Positions 53,601 through 64,000 of a stretch of DNA of 64,000 bases are shown one piece after another. Both the position numbers and the translations under genes were made by a program. The DNA comes from Durusdinium trenchii (Eukaryota; Sar; Dinophyceae; Suessiales; Symbiodiniaceae). Numbering within the stretch: position 1 is the stretch's first letter; each line of letters begins with the position of its first letter. The notes beneath the pieces were generated by a model that made no database searches, had not been told where the DNA came from, and saw nothing but the letters and a program-made list of their open reading frames with translations. The DNA is taken from positions 1,097,319 through 1,161,318 of the forward strand of contig CAXAMN010021273.1 of NCBI GenBank assembly GCA_963970005.1. The letters run 5' to 3'.

Positions 53601-54768
53601 ATGAAACCATCAGATCGGACGAAGAGAACCCTGTTGGAAGATGTTGGATGTTGACTACTGCTGAAGACATTGAAGGTTTTAAAGAGATGTGGATCTTCAG
53701 ACAGTATAGGGGCTGAAGAGACTATAGGTTGAAGAGAAGATGCCTACTACTGCAGATTACCGTATATACAGGTAGACTACTGTAGCCTGCTGGAAGACTT
53801 TGATGACTGAAGAAGTCCCAGAGCTTTGAACCAGGATGAAGCAGCCATTCATGTTTTGAACTTCAGCCGCCAAAAGGTTTGTTCCTGGGATGTTTTTCCA
53901 CATGACATCCAGTCGATCTTCGCAACGCAAGCGTGGCGTTTTGGGCCGCTGCCAGGCGGTGCTGGTGGGCGACAGTGGCGAGCGGGATCCCATTGTTTGC
54001 GCAGAACTGCTGCGCAGGCGCCGACCGCTCTCCGCGCGGGTCAGCGCGCGGTCACCGGGTGACCGGACGGAGCCCTGCTGTGCCTGCTGTGGAGCCTCGG
54101 TTCGTTGTCTTTTTTTTGGGGGGGGAGGCGTTCCGTTTGGCACAGAATGTTGCATAAAAGAGGTGAATCATCAAGAGAAACCGTGTGGATACGAAGGAGT
54201 CCATTGATCGGTCTATAGAACTGGTAAGCCTCAAAATCCATGTCGAACATCCTCGAAGTTGGCATTCCTGGTACAGGAGAATCATTTACCAACGTTTGCT
54301 AAGTACATCCAATGTATGCCAGGAATACTAATATTGTTTGTAAGACGAGAAGGACCTCCATGTGCCATGTTTACCTTATGTTTCTTATTTTTGCTGGCAG
54401 TGTTCTGTGTTTGTCAAGTACAGAGTACCTATACTCGAACCCCTGTACTCTTCGTTTCGATGGGAATGGGGTGAGTGGGGTTTGTTGCCAGGTTCCAAGC
54501 ACCAGTACGGCAGTATTTGGAGCCCCAGCATTCGTGGCTTTCGCCCACTAATCCAAACATGGTCTCTCACAGACCAAGACCTCTATCGGCTTGAGTCACT
54601 TGAGCTTCAGGCTAAACCGCCCAGGGTTTACGCTGGCCAACGATGTGTTCATCGCACGCATCGACACCGGCGACTCGCCACTCGATCCAGTCACGCTGGG
54701 ACTTGAGACCATCACCGCGAGGCATCCGGTGCAAGTGAGCAAGGTCCTGATTCGACAGGTGCGGTGAA
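47646..54768 (+). CDS. App1-type (DUF2183) phosphatidate phosphatase, multi-exon
   Basis: Recognised exons: 47646-47745 (DLHAQVISDIDDTVKVTEVF, with the DxDxT catalytic box), 48992-49056 (EFRPVSGMVNLYRSWWEE), 50011-50146 (GATFAFVSNSPPELQ), 51413-about 51442 (EPLREFLINAG), 53231-53296 (FKEQTISELLRQFPRKK), 53956-about 54015 (AVLVGDSGERDPIVCAELL), and a last exon ending at 54768 (...ARHPVQVSKVLIRQVR). The order DIDDT, FRPVxGM, VSNSPxEL, LREFL, FPxxK-VLVGDSGExDP is that of the family, which dephosphorylates phosphatidate to diacylglycerol with Mg2+ (family knowledge). Phases agree at four joins. Two junctions need non-GT donors: CAG|GAGAGC (GA) and AAG|GCGCCC (GC). The exon normally encoding LLRNTF, between 47746 and 48991, was not found. 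Confidence 0.65.
49770..49850. repeat. Hairpin repeat family, copy 3
   Basis: The best-preserved copy: CTTCCAAGGGGTGCCCAATG pairs with CATTGGTGACCCCTTGGAAG across a loop of about 27 bp; ends CCTAGCG and CAGCTG. It lies in an intron of the App1-like gene. Confidence 0.8.
50968..51061 (-). CDS. Candidate exon on the opposite strand
   Basis: Minus strand, after an ACATGTCAG acceptor: RWAEEAAKQSRGRAVNASCG, VNVDGKRSENN-TGA. Protein-like, but it would be a gene inside an intron of the App1-like gene on the other strand. A plus-strand frame is also open. Confidence 0.3.
52232..52312. repeat. TTG trinucleotide repeat containing the assembly gap
   Basis: A (TTG)n run interrupted by ten N (52265-52274). 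The true repeat length is unknown. Glutamine-rich or leucine-rich frames across it are artefacts. Confidence 0.95.
52562..52803 (+). CDS. Candidate exon, unknown
   Basis: A GTGTGCTTTTCAG acceptor opens a frame to TAG at 52801-52803: PPVNGAPPQLEILERFPSGA, then GLLAAFGRFQGARSASMG. The first 45 residues are convincing; the later part crosses a duplicated GGTCTCAAACGGCC. It sits between two recognised App1 exons and may belong to that gene, although I see no matching family motif. Confidence 0.42.
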
Positions 54769-57061
54769 CCTGCCGGACTCCTTGGCTTACAAAGATGGGA
54801 GACATGTGAGACAGGGATTTTCTTGGAAGAAAAGGGCCAAACCAGGTGGGGTAGATCTGGAGATTTGGAGACCAGGCGGGTTGCTGGTGCACTGGATTGT
54901 TAACCTACTTGAACGAACACAGATTGATTTGCTACAGTTTTGAGGTCGGTGTAGCTTTGAAGTGGTATTTCCTATGACCTTTCGTTTGGGCAACCTGCAC
55001 TCTCACAGAGGCTGGAGGCTTAGCGTTCCAATTTGAAGATCATAATGATGCAAGAACTGATTAGAAGAGGCTTTGTAGTAGCTTCAGCAAGTAGTAGGTG
55101 TGTTCTTTAAGTGGGATACTGGCAACCACTGGGATGCTATTTTGCAGGGTTCTCCGTATTTTGGGGCCCAACGGTGGCTTGGTGTTATCCCGCAGTTTGG
55201 GGTGTCACTGGGGGCATAAGTTGCAGACCTGGTGTAGCATCGTCAGAATCCGCTGCTTTGGACTTCGTTTACTATATCTCCGAGAGACTCGTAAGGCCAG
55301 TATGTCAATGAAAGTAGTATCCCAGACCATCCATGTATTGGTCCATGTATGGAATGGTTACTTACATATGTTTACCATTGTTTACCCACTTATGATCCTA
55401 ATGTAGGTAACTATTGCATACATGACGTGTTTGGGCACAATCCATTGTCATTCAGATTCCCTGTGACCAGCAGTAGGACAATCAGGGGCCATACAAAACA
55501 GATAAAATGTTCCGGTGCTTGTCAGATCCGGAAGATGATTCTAGGACAATCTTGGTCAATCTTTCACGGTTGTTTGCAATTCCATGGGGTGATGTACACT
55601 GATTGTCTTCCTGCCAAGGACAATGCTTTCTCTTAAGTGATGAACAATTCAGAAAAAAAAGGGGTCATGTTCCAGCTTGCGCAGAGCCAGGTCAGCCCCA
55701 CCGCTTCAGTGGATGAGGTCCGCAGTGATCTGAATTTGGCAAAATATGGCAAAATCATCAGATATATTTGTACGTATATGGTTGTGAGAGCTGGTGAGGG
55801 TTGGACAATTCACTCTTAACGGGGTGACACATGAAGAAATCATCCGGTCACTCCCTAGGAGCATTTCCACGATCGATTGCAGTACGATCGGTCAGATGGC
55901 TGGTAGCATGAGGTCGTCCATCGGTAGCTGCGGAACCTCTCAGTTTGCCCAGCAAACATCACATCGATACAACATGATACAACCGATCCGTTTGTCCTTT
56001 GAGGCTCCCTCCCAGACTCCTGCCAGCTAAACATGGACTTCATTCTTTGAAAGGCAAATGTCTTTCGACACCGGAAGGTGTATGGTATGGATAGTACGGG
56101 CAGTAAGGCAAATTCCCATATATTGTACTGTACACTGTACACCTATACTGGACTATCCGAAGGCCGATTCCTTTCAACACCGGCTTTGTGCAGCGGAGAA
56201 GTTCTCCCCCGTGTGAAGGCGAGGGCGGATATTCCACGGATCACGGGCCACCCCATCGTTTGCGCTAGTGTCAAGGCCGAAAAGGCAGAAAAACCGTCTA
56301 CTACGACTACACTTGACAAAATATGTATGTTCTCCCCCAGGTGGATGATGATCAAAAACCACCAAAAAAAGCGTCAAAGTCTTTGCCCGGTGATGTTCTT
56401 CCTCCCTCTCAGTCCTCTCATTCTGTCCCGGTCCTCTGCGCCACCTCCGCGCGGTCAGGCCATCTTCGCCGGCATTCCTCCCGACCGTTGGCAGGCGCGT
56501 TTCAAAACCGAGCAGCCGAGATGCAGGTCGAAGATTGGTCACCTCATCGAAAAACAGGGTCACTCGGCATGTCACAGTTGTCACGAAAGGCCGTTGGGTG
56601 AATCTCTCGGATTTGGTCCCGTGTTTTCCGAATCCGGTCCTCCGCCAAACAGAAGCCTATCCTATAAGGCCTAGTAGGGAACTGGATCTGAGACCAACCG
56701 AGTAAAAATGCATGGCCTCCGTGACTGGGTGGCCTCAGGCCTCAATGAGAGGGTGCGGTCGCTCCTGCCTCTGCAAATCTGCGATGAATCATAGTGAACG
56801 GTTACCCTGAACGTCCCTGAACCATCGAAACAGTGACAGTCTTCCAAAAACCAGCACCACCCCAAGGGTGGTTTATAGACTTCTCTGAAGATGTCTTGTC
56901 TATCCACTAACCATTGAAACTGGATGGTGCTGGTGTATATATATATATACAGAGTATATAAAGTTAATATATATATATATAGTACAGTATATATCATTTT
57001 TGGACCGGAACGTGACCAGGACCTGGACATTTCGAGTCTAGTTTCGCTTGCCCCCCCCCAG
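54769..57061. other. Mostly non-coding stretch
   Basis: A weak exon candidate starts at ATG 55667 (MFQLAQSQVSPTASVDEVRS). The 198-residue frame at 56078-56674 overlaps open frames on both strands, and I could not choose among them. TA microsatellites occur at 56936-56994. Confidence 0.3.
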
Positions 57062-57213
57062 ATGGCCCAGACATGGCAACCGGTGGAGCTCGGTCCGCTC
57101 GCCAGGTCTTTCGTGACCCCAGGGAGGCACAGCTGCCGGATGAACTCAGGGACTTGGCATCCGTGTGGGGATGCCAAGCAACGGCCCGAAGAACAACAAG
57201 GATCAACACACAG
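57062..57213 (+). CDS. Candidate exon, unknown
   Basis: After a C-tract acceptor (CCCCCCAG): GPDMATGGARSARQVFRDPR, then EAQLPDELRDLASVWGCQAT and a basic end, closing at a CAG|GTGATG donor. An ATG at residue 4 could be the start. The frame would otherwise end at TGA 57233. Strong composition; family not recognised. Confidence 0.55.
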
Positions 57214-57572
57214 GTGATGGGTGAAGATACAGAATGATATAGACAGATGGTTTTACGGCCAAATTAACAGTTTGTTACCCTAGCTGTTTGAGCCCCAGTG
57301 AGTGCAGTTCTTGTGGGTTTTTGTGCTTGCATTTCTCAGCGCAGTGTGATTTTCACTTTGGGTAGAAGGACCTGAAGATGCCAGGAAGGTGCCAGGGCAC
57401 CTATGACCTCTTCGATTCTTACCATTCATCAGACCCAGACACTCTATCAGATATGGCATATATCTTTGTGTATGGTTCTACCCTCAACAAAATAAGAATA
57501 AAACACCTATCAAACACCCACCTGTTCCACCACTGAAGCACCAAGTGCTCATCTCTTGTCTCTTCCGACTCC

Positions 57573-57759
57573 GTGCTTTCCGCCCAAATCAACGCACTTC
57601 GGCCGTTGAGACGTCTCCTTTGGCTCCGTCCTCGGCTAATCGAAATCGGTGGACACACCGAGGTCCGGGATCTTGGGCTTCGCCCGAAGCCTCGGCTCCA
57701 AGGCGTGGATGCGGGACCCCTTTGGGAACCGGTCGTTGGTCACGGGCATGGGGCCAGAG
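57573..57759 (+). CDS. Candidate first exon, unknown
   Basis: ATG at 57573: MLSAQINALRPLRRLLWLRP, then RLIEIGGHTEVRDLG and RLQGVDAGPLWEPVVGHG, to an AGAG|GTGTGT donor. IEIGGHTEVRD resembles the core strand of OmpA-like domains, but the rest does not, so I do not name it. Confidence 0.42.
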
Positions 57760-58321
57760 GTGTGTGTGTTGGCTTGTGTTTTGTTTGTTTCTAGCATTTT
57801 ATATATTTTATATACTATATCTAGCTGATTATAGCTGTTGTTTAATCAGCAACTTGTTTGGGACGGATCACACAGTATGGTGGTGCCGATGTTGGAAGCT
57901 CGGAGGAAGTTTTGAAGTTTCGGTTTGATCATCCGTGAGAATTTACGACGGCATCGACACACTGGTGTCGTGGAGAAGGGGTCCTGGTCGTTTTTTAATC
58001 TTGCATGCATGACGCATGGATTGTTTGGACTATTTGTTTGGGATATTCACGCAGATCATTGTCAATATCCTCTCTTACCATCCGGATGGGTTCCAGGGTC
58101 GCAGAATCCCACGCTGAGTTGGGAAGGAGCTTGTGTTTAGGGATGATCATATGATAGGAAATCAATGGAAATAGTCATAGTACATCCAATTTACGAAGTT
58201 GCGGTCTTTGACCCCCCCGAGCTCTAGGGCTATATGTTGAATTTGTGGAAGAGCACGAATCGAAGGTGGTGACAGGTGCGGAAATGGTTGGTCCAACCGG
58301 CTCCATGTAAGAAATATGTAC

Positions 58322-58480
58322 CTGCATGGACCCCGGAACCATGCCAATCACCCCAATGCCGCTCGAACGGAACCATGCTGGGGCGTGAAGCGCCATGTTC
58401 GAGAATGCTTCACCCATGACCCTGTGACCGGCGGTCCCAGAGAGACCGGTAAAGGGTAGAAGGAACAATCGAGAGCTCAT
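58322..58480 (-). CDS. Candidate first exon, unknown
   Basis: Minus strand, ATG at 58480-58478: MSSRLFLLPFTGLSGTAGHR, VMGEAFSNMALHAPAWFR, SSGIGVIGMVPGSMQ. It ends exactly at a CAG|GTACAT donor after 53 codons. The hydrophobic, glycine-rich start could be a signal or transit peptide. Further exons would be at lower coordinates. Confidence 0.5.
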
Positions 58481-58826
58481 GGCGCCAGGGAAATACGTAC
58501 AGTATATATCAGGACCCACCTGCTAGCTTTTTAACTCTGCAAAAGCCTCCGTTTCGGAGACCTCTCGGTGGTAATTAGAGGTGCTGGTAGAGGGAAGAGA
58601 GGTGCATTTCTATCATCTTTTGGGGGAGAGTGAAGTCTTGGTTGAATCATTCCAAAATGGTACAGTATAGTTCATTAAGCCACTAGCTGCAAAAATCATC
58701 CAACGTCCAGCACCCTTCAATTGAGACCCTTCAGGGCTTAACGACCGACCCCCAACGAGCTGTTGGAGATGTGGTACCACCCGTCGCTCGCCCCCACAGC
58801 TCACACCTCTCGGCCTCTCCCGGCAG

Positions 58827-58975
58827 ACTGCGAGGCCTTGCAGGAAGCGGCGAGTGTGCTGCCGGAGCCGGCCGATGCTGTGGAGGAGCGAAAGAGTTCA
58901 AGAAGAAGAGAAGTGAAGAAGAAGAAGAAGAAGAAGCAGGATCCAGGAGGGTTTGAAACATGCGGTGTCCGTTAG
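58827..58975 (+). CDS. Candidate terminal exon with lysine-rich tail
   Basis: CCTCTCCCGGCAG acceptor, then CEALQEAASVLPEPADAVEE, a run of seven lysines after RKSSRRREV, and QDPGGFETCGVR-TAG. The basic cluster looks like a nuclear-localisation or RNA-binding tail (inference). Confidence 0.58.
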
Positions 58976-61167
58976 CCCGACGTGTTGTGGGATTTCATAT
59001 CTTGTTGTTTGGAGGTTGCCTGTGAATGCGGAAGCGTTTGGGAAATCTAAGGAGTTGGCAATACATGTTTTAGAGGAGTGCTTGCGGACTCCATGTATCT
59101 CATCGTGCAGGGATAGATGTTTGCTGTTTGCCCTCTTGGCCTAACCACAAACAGGATTGTATGCTTGCATGACATAGCTATAGAATAGACCTATGGTACA
59201 ATAGACCTACTCATCTTGCATGACATTGTATGCCGTGGAATATAATGGAATATAGTATGTATATATAACATAAATATATATATATATGCAATAGACATAT
59301 TGAGCGGTATTTGCCCGGCTGGTTGTCTCATGGGTCCTGGCTGTGTCCCAGAGGTGGGTGGCGAGTGTGGGCGATTCTAAGCTTGTACGTGCCACCATGC
59401 ACTGCCAAACGTGGCAGCGCCTGCAGTATACTGACCTCTCCACATGTTCCTTGTTTTTGGTGATGATGCTTTCCTGTAGCTAAATCCCCATCTGAGGACC
59501 TGGGGGAAGATGTCTTTATCTCTTTCCCGGTTTCCACGGGGATGGCTCGCACGAGACCCTCATCACCAAACGGACCCCCCCCCGTGAATCCAAACAGCAA
59601 CATGGTGGGTTTAATCCACGTTTGCAGGGTGTGGGACATGTATAGACCGTTGATGAACCAAAGATCCCCAAAGATGTAAACACTTGCAAAAACCATTCTG
59701 GAGCCACAAAACAATATTCATTAACACCATTCTTTGTCCAAGAATGCCTTCATCCCCTCCATTGCCACTTCCACCCACACACTCCGCCAGGATTCGCGAA
59801 ACGTCGCCGCATGAGCTGCGGCTCATCTTCCCTTCTTTTTCCCTCTTGCCGTGGTGTGGTCGGGACGGCCCCGGGACGGTGCCGTGGTGCCGTTCCGGTG
59901 GTCTCACCAGCCTCATCATCCCATTTAGAGAAGACACCTCTTTGGGGCGCACGCGAGAAGTTGCAGGCTTCGAGCTCACACAAAACAAATGCCGCTGCGT
60001 TTGTTCTTTCTGTAGATGTCTCCAAATAGAGAAAGTCTATTGCGTTTGATATACTGGTCAACTTCCTCATTTCTTTGGTTGGTATACATTGGGGTCCCTG
60101 TGCTGAAGATTGCAGTATCCAGGAACCCTCCCAACCTCAAGACTGCCAGTGATGATTTGGGTCCGGAAAGCAGGCTTGCCACGGGTGGAACATGGAAAAC
60201 AGCCAGTAGAGGCGATGGTGAGCAGAAGCGATGGTGATCGTGTGTCAACACAAGCGTCATTCAAGGGGCAAGCGTGGGCATGTCATCCCAAAGCAAGCTT
60301 TTTTTGTTAAACCTGCTCATCCAGGCCGCAAATGATTGTGTTTGGTGTTGGTTTTGGCATTTTGGAATGTAGTTCTTCTGTGACAGCCTGGTCAAGCTAC
60401 TGATGTGTCAGTCGCTCCCAGAGGCAGACCATACCCAATGGTGGCACCCAGGGGTTGGAGACTGGAGTCATCGTGGATGGGGTAGCTGCAATGGCTCAAT
60501 CCAAACAAGTAAACATGCAGCGTCAGGACACTGTCCAGTTCGGAATGTCTCTGTGCGCCTGAGGGGTGAATGATTCTCCCCCAATGACCAAAGAGTCCAC
60601 GGCAGAGTTGGTGTGAGAGATGCGCCACCTGTGCCGAGAGAAAGCCTGTTGATCGTCCAGCAGTGAACGCGAGGCTTCATCGCTTGGTCTCCAAATCTCC
60701 AAATAGGCTCAGCTCTAAAGACCCAAAGCATGGAGAATGGGCTGTACGCACTGTTTAGCTTACTCCAACCTGAAGCTGAGCATCAACATACACAGGGAGT
60801 AGTACAGGGACTATGAATGCAGACTGGCTGAGAACACAGGTCTTGGTAGCTGAAAGGATGTCCACAAGGACTCAGAGACTAGCATTCTGAGGCAGCTGGT
60901 GCTTCCATCAATCCTTTGCCTGAAAACTGGAACACCGTGTCACCACTATTCACTGTTCCGTCATGTTCCTTCCATCTATTCCTTTCATTGGTGGAACAGG
61001 CTTTGCTTTGAAATCAGGAGATCCCTCGACCAACGTCAATTGGTCATTTGGCGAGGGGGGTGGGGGTCGGTGGACAGACGTCTGTCATCGCCGTTCTTCG
61101 CCATGGACGGTCTTTGTTTCTCCTTTTTTTTGAAAAACAAAGACGGTCTCTCCGTCCCTGGCCTCAG
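58976..61167. other. Mostly ambiguous stretch
   Basis: A GC-rich patch at 59740-59990 is open in several frames on both strands. 60110-60240 has two competing protein-like plus frames, one ending GDGEQKRW-TGA, the other KASFFC. I could not decide, so no gene is called. TA repeat at 59272-59287. Confidence 0.3.
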
Positions 61168-61341
61168 ACGTTGAGGTGCTGCCACTGCCACCCACGCGGC
61201 AAGGCCTATGGAAGCGCCATCCTCCACGAGGCCACCCTTGGCGCCACGGGTGGCGTGGAGACCGAAGAGACCCTTTCGGTGTCGGGGAGACGGTGGGAGC
61301 CCAGGAACCCCGCGTTTTTCGTTGATGAAGGATCCAACTGA
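61168..61341 (+). CDS. Candidate terminal exon, unknown
   Basis: CCTCAG acceptor, then 57 codons and TGA: TLRCCHCHPRGKAYGSAILH, EATLGATGGVETEETLSVSG and ending FFVDEGSN. A C-C-H-C-H cluster at the start could bind metal. GC-rich third positions support coding. Confidence 0.5.
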   Translation, partial: TLRCCHCHPRGKAYGSAILHEATLGATGGVETEETLSVSGRRWEPRNPAFFVDEGSN

Positions 61342-62149
61342 GGTTGAAGAAACCTAGTTCGACTATCCCATAGGTACCCCAGTAGGATCCTATAAGGTCA
61401 ATTCACATCAATTCACCTCTTTTGAAAACCTCAACATCTTTTTTTAGTCTTTGAGTTGACCGGTGAGGACGTGTTCAGTGGATGCAGGATAGGCCTGGCC
61501 GAAAGAGAGTGGCTTCGGACTTCTTCACGAGGGTCGGAGGAGTGCTTCAAGTCGGTCGTTCACTCGTGCGATCGATCGTGAACAAATATGAAAAACCTGG
61601 TGCAGACCATTCCGTCCCTTGGTGGCTAGTCCGAACGCCAGGAATTGATTCCGGAACTGGCCCCGTCGCCCTCTGACTTCGCGCAGGACACCGAAACCGC
61701 CCAAAATCGAATGGATCGGGAGGGGTAAGCGTAATGAGCAGAAGTGCTGCCTTTTGCTAGCAATTGTCGCAACAACATTGACTACATCACCATGCCGCCG
61801 TCCATGGCTGTGCTTGTAAGGAAGAAGTCCATTTGCAGAGTTGGTGCTAGAATGTGCTATAGATATATATTGGGGTGGCACCCTTTAAACCTACAAGCAG
61901 ACTTGAGACGTGTTATTTTTGTTCAAGAAACACCACTCAGGGATCTGGAAAGAATCAATGCAAACGCGTCGTAGACCACATGTTGGTCAAAGGCAAACGT
62001 CTATTTTGGTACTCGTAGAAGTCTTGAGTTGCGGCCATACCACAGCCGCCCACGTTGGATTTTAAGTGTCCATGGCAGGCTCAAGAGAATTGGCGCCATA
62101 GCTGAAGGCAATTGCTGAATAGAATCAGAGCTTCAAAGGCAGATCTGCC

Positions 62150-64000
62150 AAGCAGATTGTAAGCTCACAAAAATATTCAATTGAGAAGGTCATTATATAT
62201 TGCAATTCATTCTATGGAGAAAATATTGAAATAATCGATTGGATTTGGATTTTAGATGTTGATTTTGATATTGATATATTGGAATCGTTTTTGATATTGA
62301 TTTAGATTTGATTGGTTGGGATGGAATGGGATTATGATATGATATGACATGATAGGATTGATTAGAATTGGAATGGAATCTAAATGAAATTCGATCTTCG
62401 TATGAGGAAGCTCTACAAAATCCAGGGCCTTAGGATTTTCAATTAGGAGGATATGTTATAAAGATATATTTTTTTGAATTTTGGAAGGTTTTGGATAATT
62501 TATAAAAAGACAAATATAAAGGTATGATTTTAAAATATTTTATAAAATTCTATTATTTTATAGATGTCTATATATATATTTGTTTATATAATTATATATT
62601 TTTGGTTGATTGTATTTTATAGAGATTTATTTCGGAGAGAAATATATTTTATAGAGGGGATGATTTAATAGGATATAATTTAGTAAATATGAAATTAATT
62701 AAGAAGGTTTTGATTTAAAATTTTAGTTGATTTATTTCGTTTTTCGGACGGAGGAAATGATTTTAATGTTGGGATGGCTAGTTATATATTCGATTGTTAT
62801 GATGCGGAGGAGGTTGAGGATGGGGATATAATGCAAAATTGGATGAATGATTTATTTAATTATAGGATATATTAAGTTTAATTTCGATAATGTATTTTAT
62901 GTAAAATGATTTTTATGGGATTGTGATGGAATTTATTATTATTTAATTGGGCGATATCTATTTTTTTATAAATATTATGTTTTAAATATTGATTGCGGAT
63001 ATTATTTTTTTCTTATAGTTTTTTTTTTTTTTTTTTTTTTTAAATAATACCTTTTTTTAATATTACTTTAAAAATTAATAAATATTAAATATAAATATTA
63101 TTAATAAATCTTTAAAATTATATTTAATTAATTTGGGTAACAATTTAAATTCCTAAATCCGGGATTCGTTATTTTAATAAAAAATATTGATAAAATTTGC
63201 GCCATCTAGCGTTTTATCTTTCGCCGAAATATGTTGTATTTATGTGTGTTATATATATTATATGATGGATATTAATTTTGTTTATATTAATGATTTCTTT
63301 AAAATTAATAAATACAATATATAAATATATCTTCTATTTAATTGTTGATATCCTATATATATCTTTTATTTTTCTTATATGTTAATAAGAATCAAAATTA
63401 TATATATCATTGTAATAGCCGATCATTTAATTTTATTCATAATGATTTGTAAGATGAATTTTCGTTAATCTTGAATTTAATTTTTGCCTTTTGCGGAGTA
63501 GAATTTTTTGGCAAAGCTACCCCCCCCCAAAGTAGGAATAATAGTAATAATAATTGCAATAGCAATAGGAATAATATTAGGGGTGATAATAAGAATAATA
63601 TTAATAATGATGGGAATTATAAGAATAAAAATAAAAAAAAGAATACGAATAAGAATAAAAAGATAATTTCAATAATTGCAATAATAAAAATAAAAACTAC
63701 CATATATAGAAATATAATTATGAAAAATAGTATAATAAGAATAATTATAATAATAATAATAATCCTTAAATCGGCAATAATTTCAAAATTAATATCATTA
63801 ATAATTGTATATATATTAAAATTCTCCATAAAAACATAAATAATAAAATATAAAGATATTATAGATAAATGAATAGAAAGAATATTACGTGGCCAACGGA
63901 AAGGGTAGATATCAACAATATAGGCATCGAATCTAAGAGACAAAAACAAAAATAAATTAAATAGGAAATAAACGAATAGAAATATTGCATGGCCAACGAA
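62150..64000. other. Very AT-rich, C-poor terminal segment
   Basis: From about 62150 the composition changes from near 50% GC to strongly AT-rich, and C is much rarer than G on this strand until about 62960. It holds T and A homopolymers (a run of about 23 T at 63020), TATTTTATAG motifs and no convincing gene. The isoleucine/asparagine/lysine frames (63471-63839, 63617-63949) are compositional. A chimeric join, an organelle-derived insert or a distinct chromosomal domain are all possible. Confidence 0.8.
63870..64000. repeat. Degenerate repeat, period about 100 bp
   Basis: AATATTACGTGGCCAACGGA (from about 63882) recurs as AATATTGCATGGCCAACGAA at the window end, both preceded by GAATAGAAA. 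Only two units are visible before the window ends. Confidence 0.6.

Noticed and set aside
56078..56674. 198-residue plus frame, possible gene
   Set aside because: Another plus frame and a 136-residue minus frame are equally open over the same bases and none shows a known motif or clear exon edges. Left unassigned.
63471..63949. Asparagine/lysine and isoleucine-rich frames at the AT-rich end
   Set aside because: Composition only; no motif, and both strands are equally open.
1..64000. tRNA or rRNA genes, and a full 22-nt spliced leader
   Set aside because: None was seen by eye on either strand. The only tRNA-like sequence is the retrotransposon primer site.

Overview
This looks like a window of nuclear eukaryotic DNA, most likely from a dinoflagellate (Symbiodiniaceae-like). 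Five observations support this. (1) An intact Ty1/copia element carries a cytosine-methyltransferase-like domain, a kind of element reported from dinoflagellates. (2) A decayed multi-frame coding region resembles a protein family I remember as highly repeated in dinoflagellate genomes. (3) Genes are split into very short exons. (4) Two introns of one gene fit best with GA or GC donors. (5) Part of the dinoflagellate spliced-leader sequence is matched inside the LTRs. Nothing suggests operons, ribosome-binding sites or other bacterial organisation. I could run no homology search, so the exon calls rest on reading frame, splice-site sequence, phase and codon composition.

Layout. 1-16.4 kb: short candidate exons, mostly on the plus strand, between simple repeats, hairpins and a roughly 560-bp inverted-repeat element. 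16.5-25.3 kb: one complete copia retrotransposon on the minus strand, with identical 178-bp LTRs, a 5-bp target duplication, a half-tRNA-type primer site, a polypurine tract and one uninterrupted 2768-residue gag-pol frame. 26.5-31.4 kb: a candidate older transposon with terminal inverted repeats, CATG-rich minisatellites and a frameshifted minus-strand coding region. 31.5-46 kb: plus-strand exons of several small genes, including a probable bestrophin-type channel (38.8-40.3 kb). 47.6-54.8 kb: exons of a probable App1-type (DUF2183) phosphatidate phosphatase, recognised by four motifs in the right order and compatible phases. 55-61.3 kb: more isolated exons. 62.15-64 kb: an abrupt change to very AT-rich, C-poor DNA with no recognisable gene.

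Most of the window is non-coding, and the genes do not form an obvious pathway. The most interesting object is the copia polyprotein. It reads gag with two zinc fingers, protease, methyltransferase-like domain, integrase, reverse transcriptase, RNase H, then a roughly 450-residue C-terminal extension with a possible membrane segment. Its intact frame and identical LTRs point to recent insertion. Three copies of a roughly 80-100 bp hairpin family, a second hairpin family and many microsatellites make up most of the other recognisable repeats. Ten undetermined bases (52265-52274) mark an assembly gap inside a TTG repeat.
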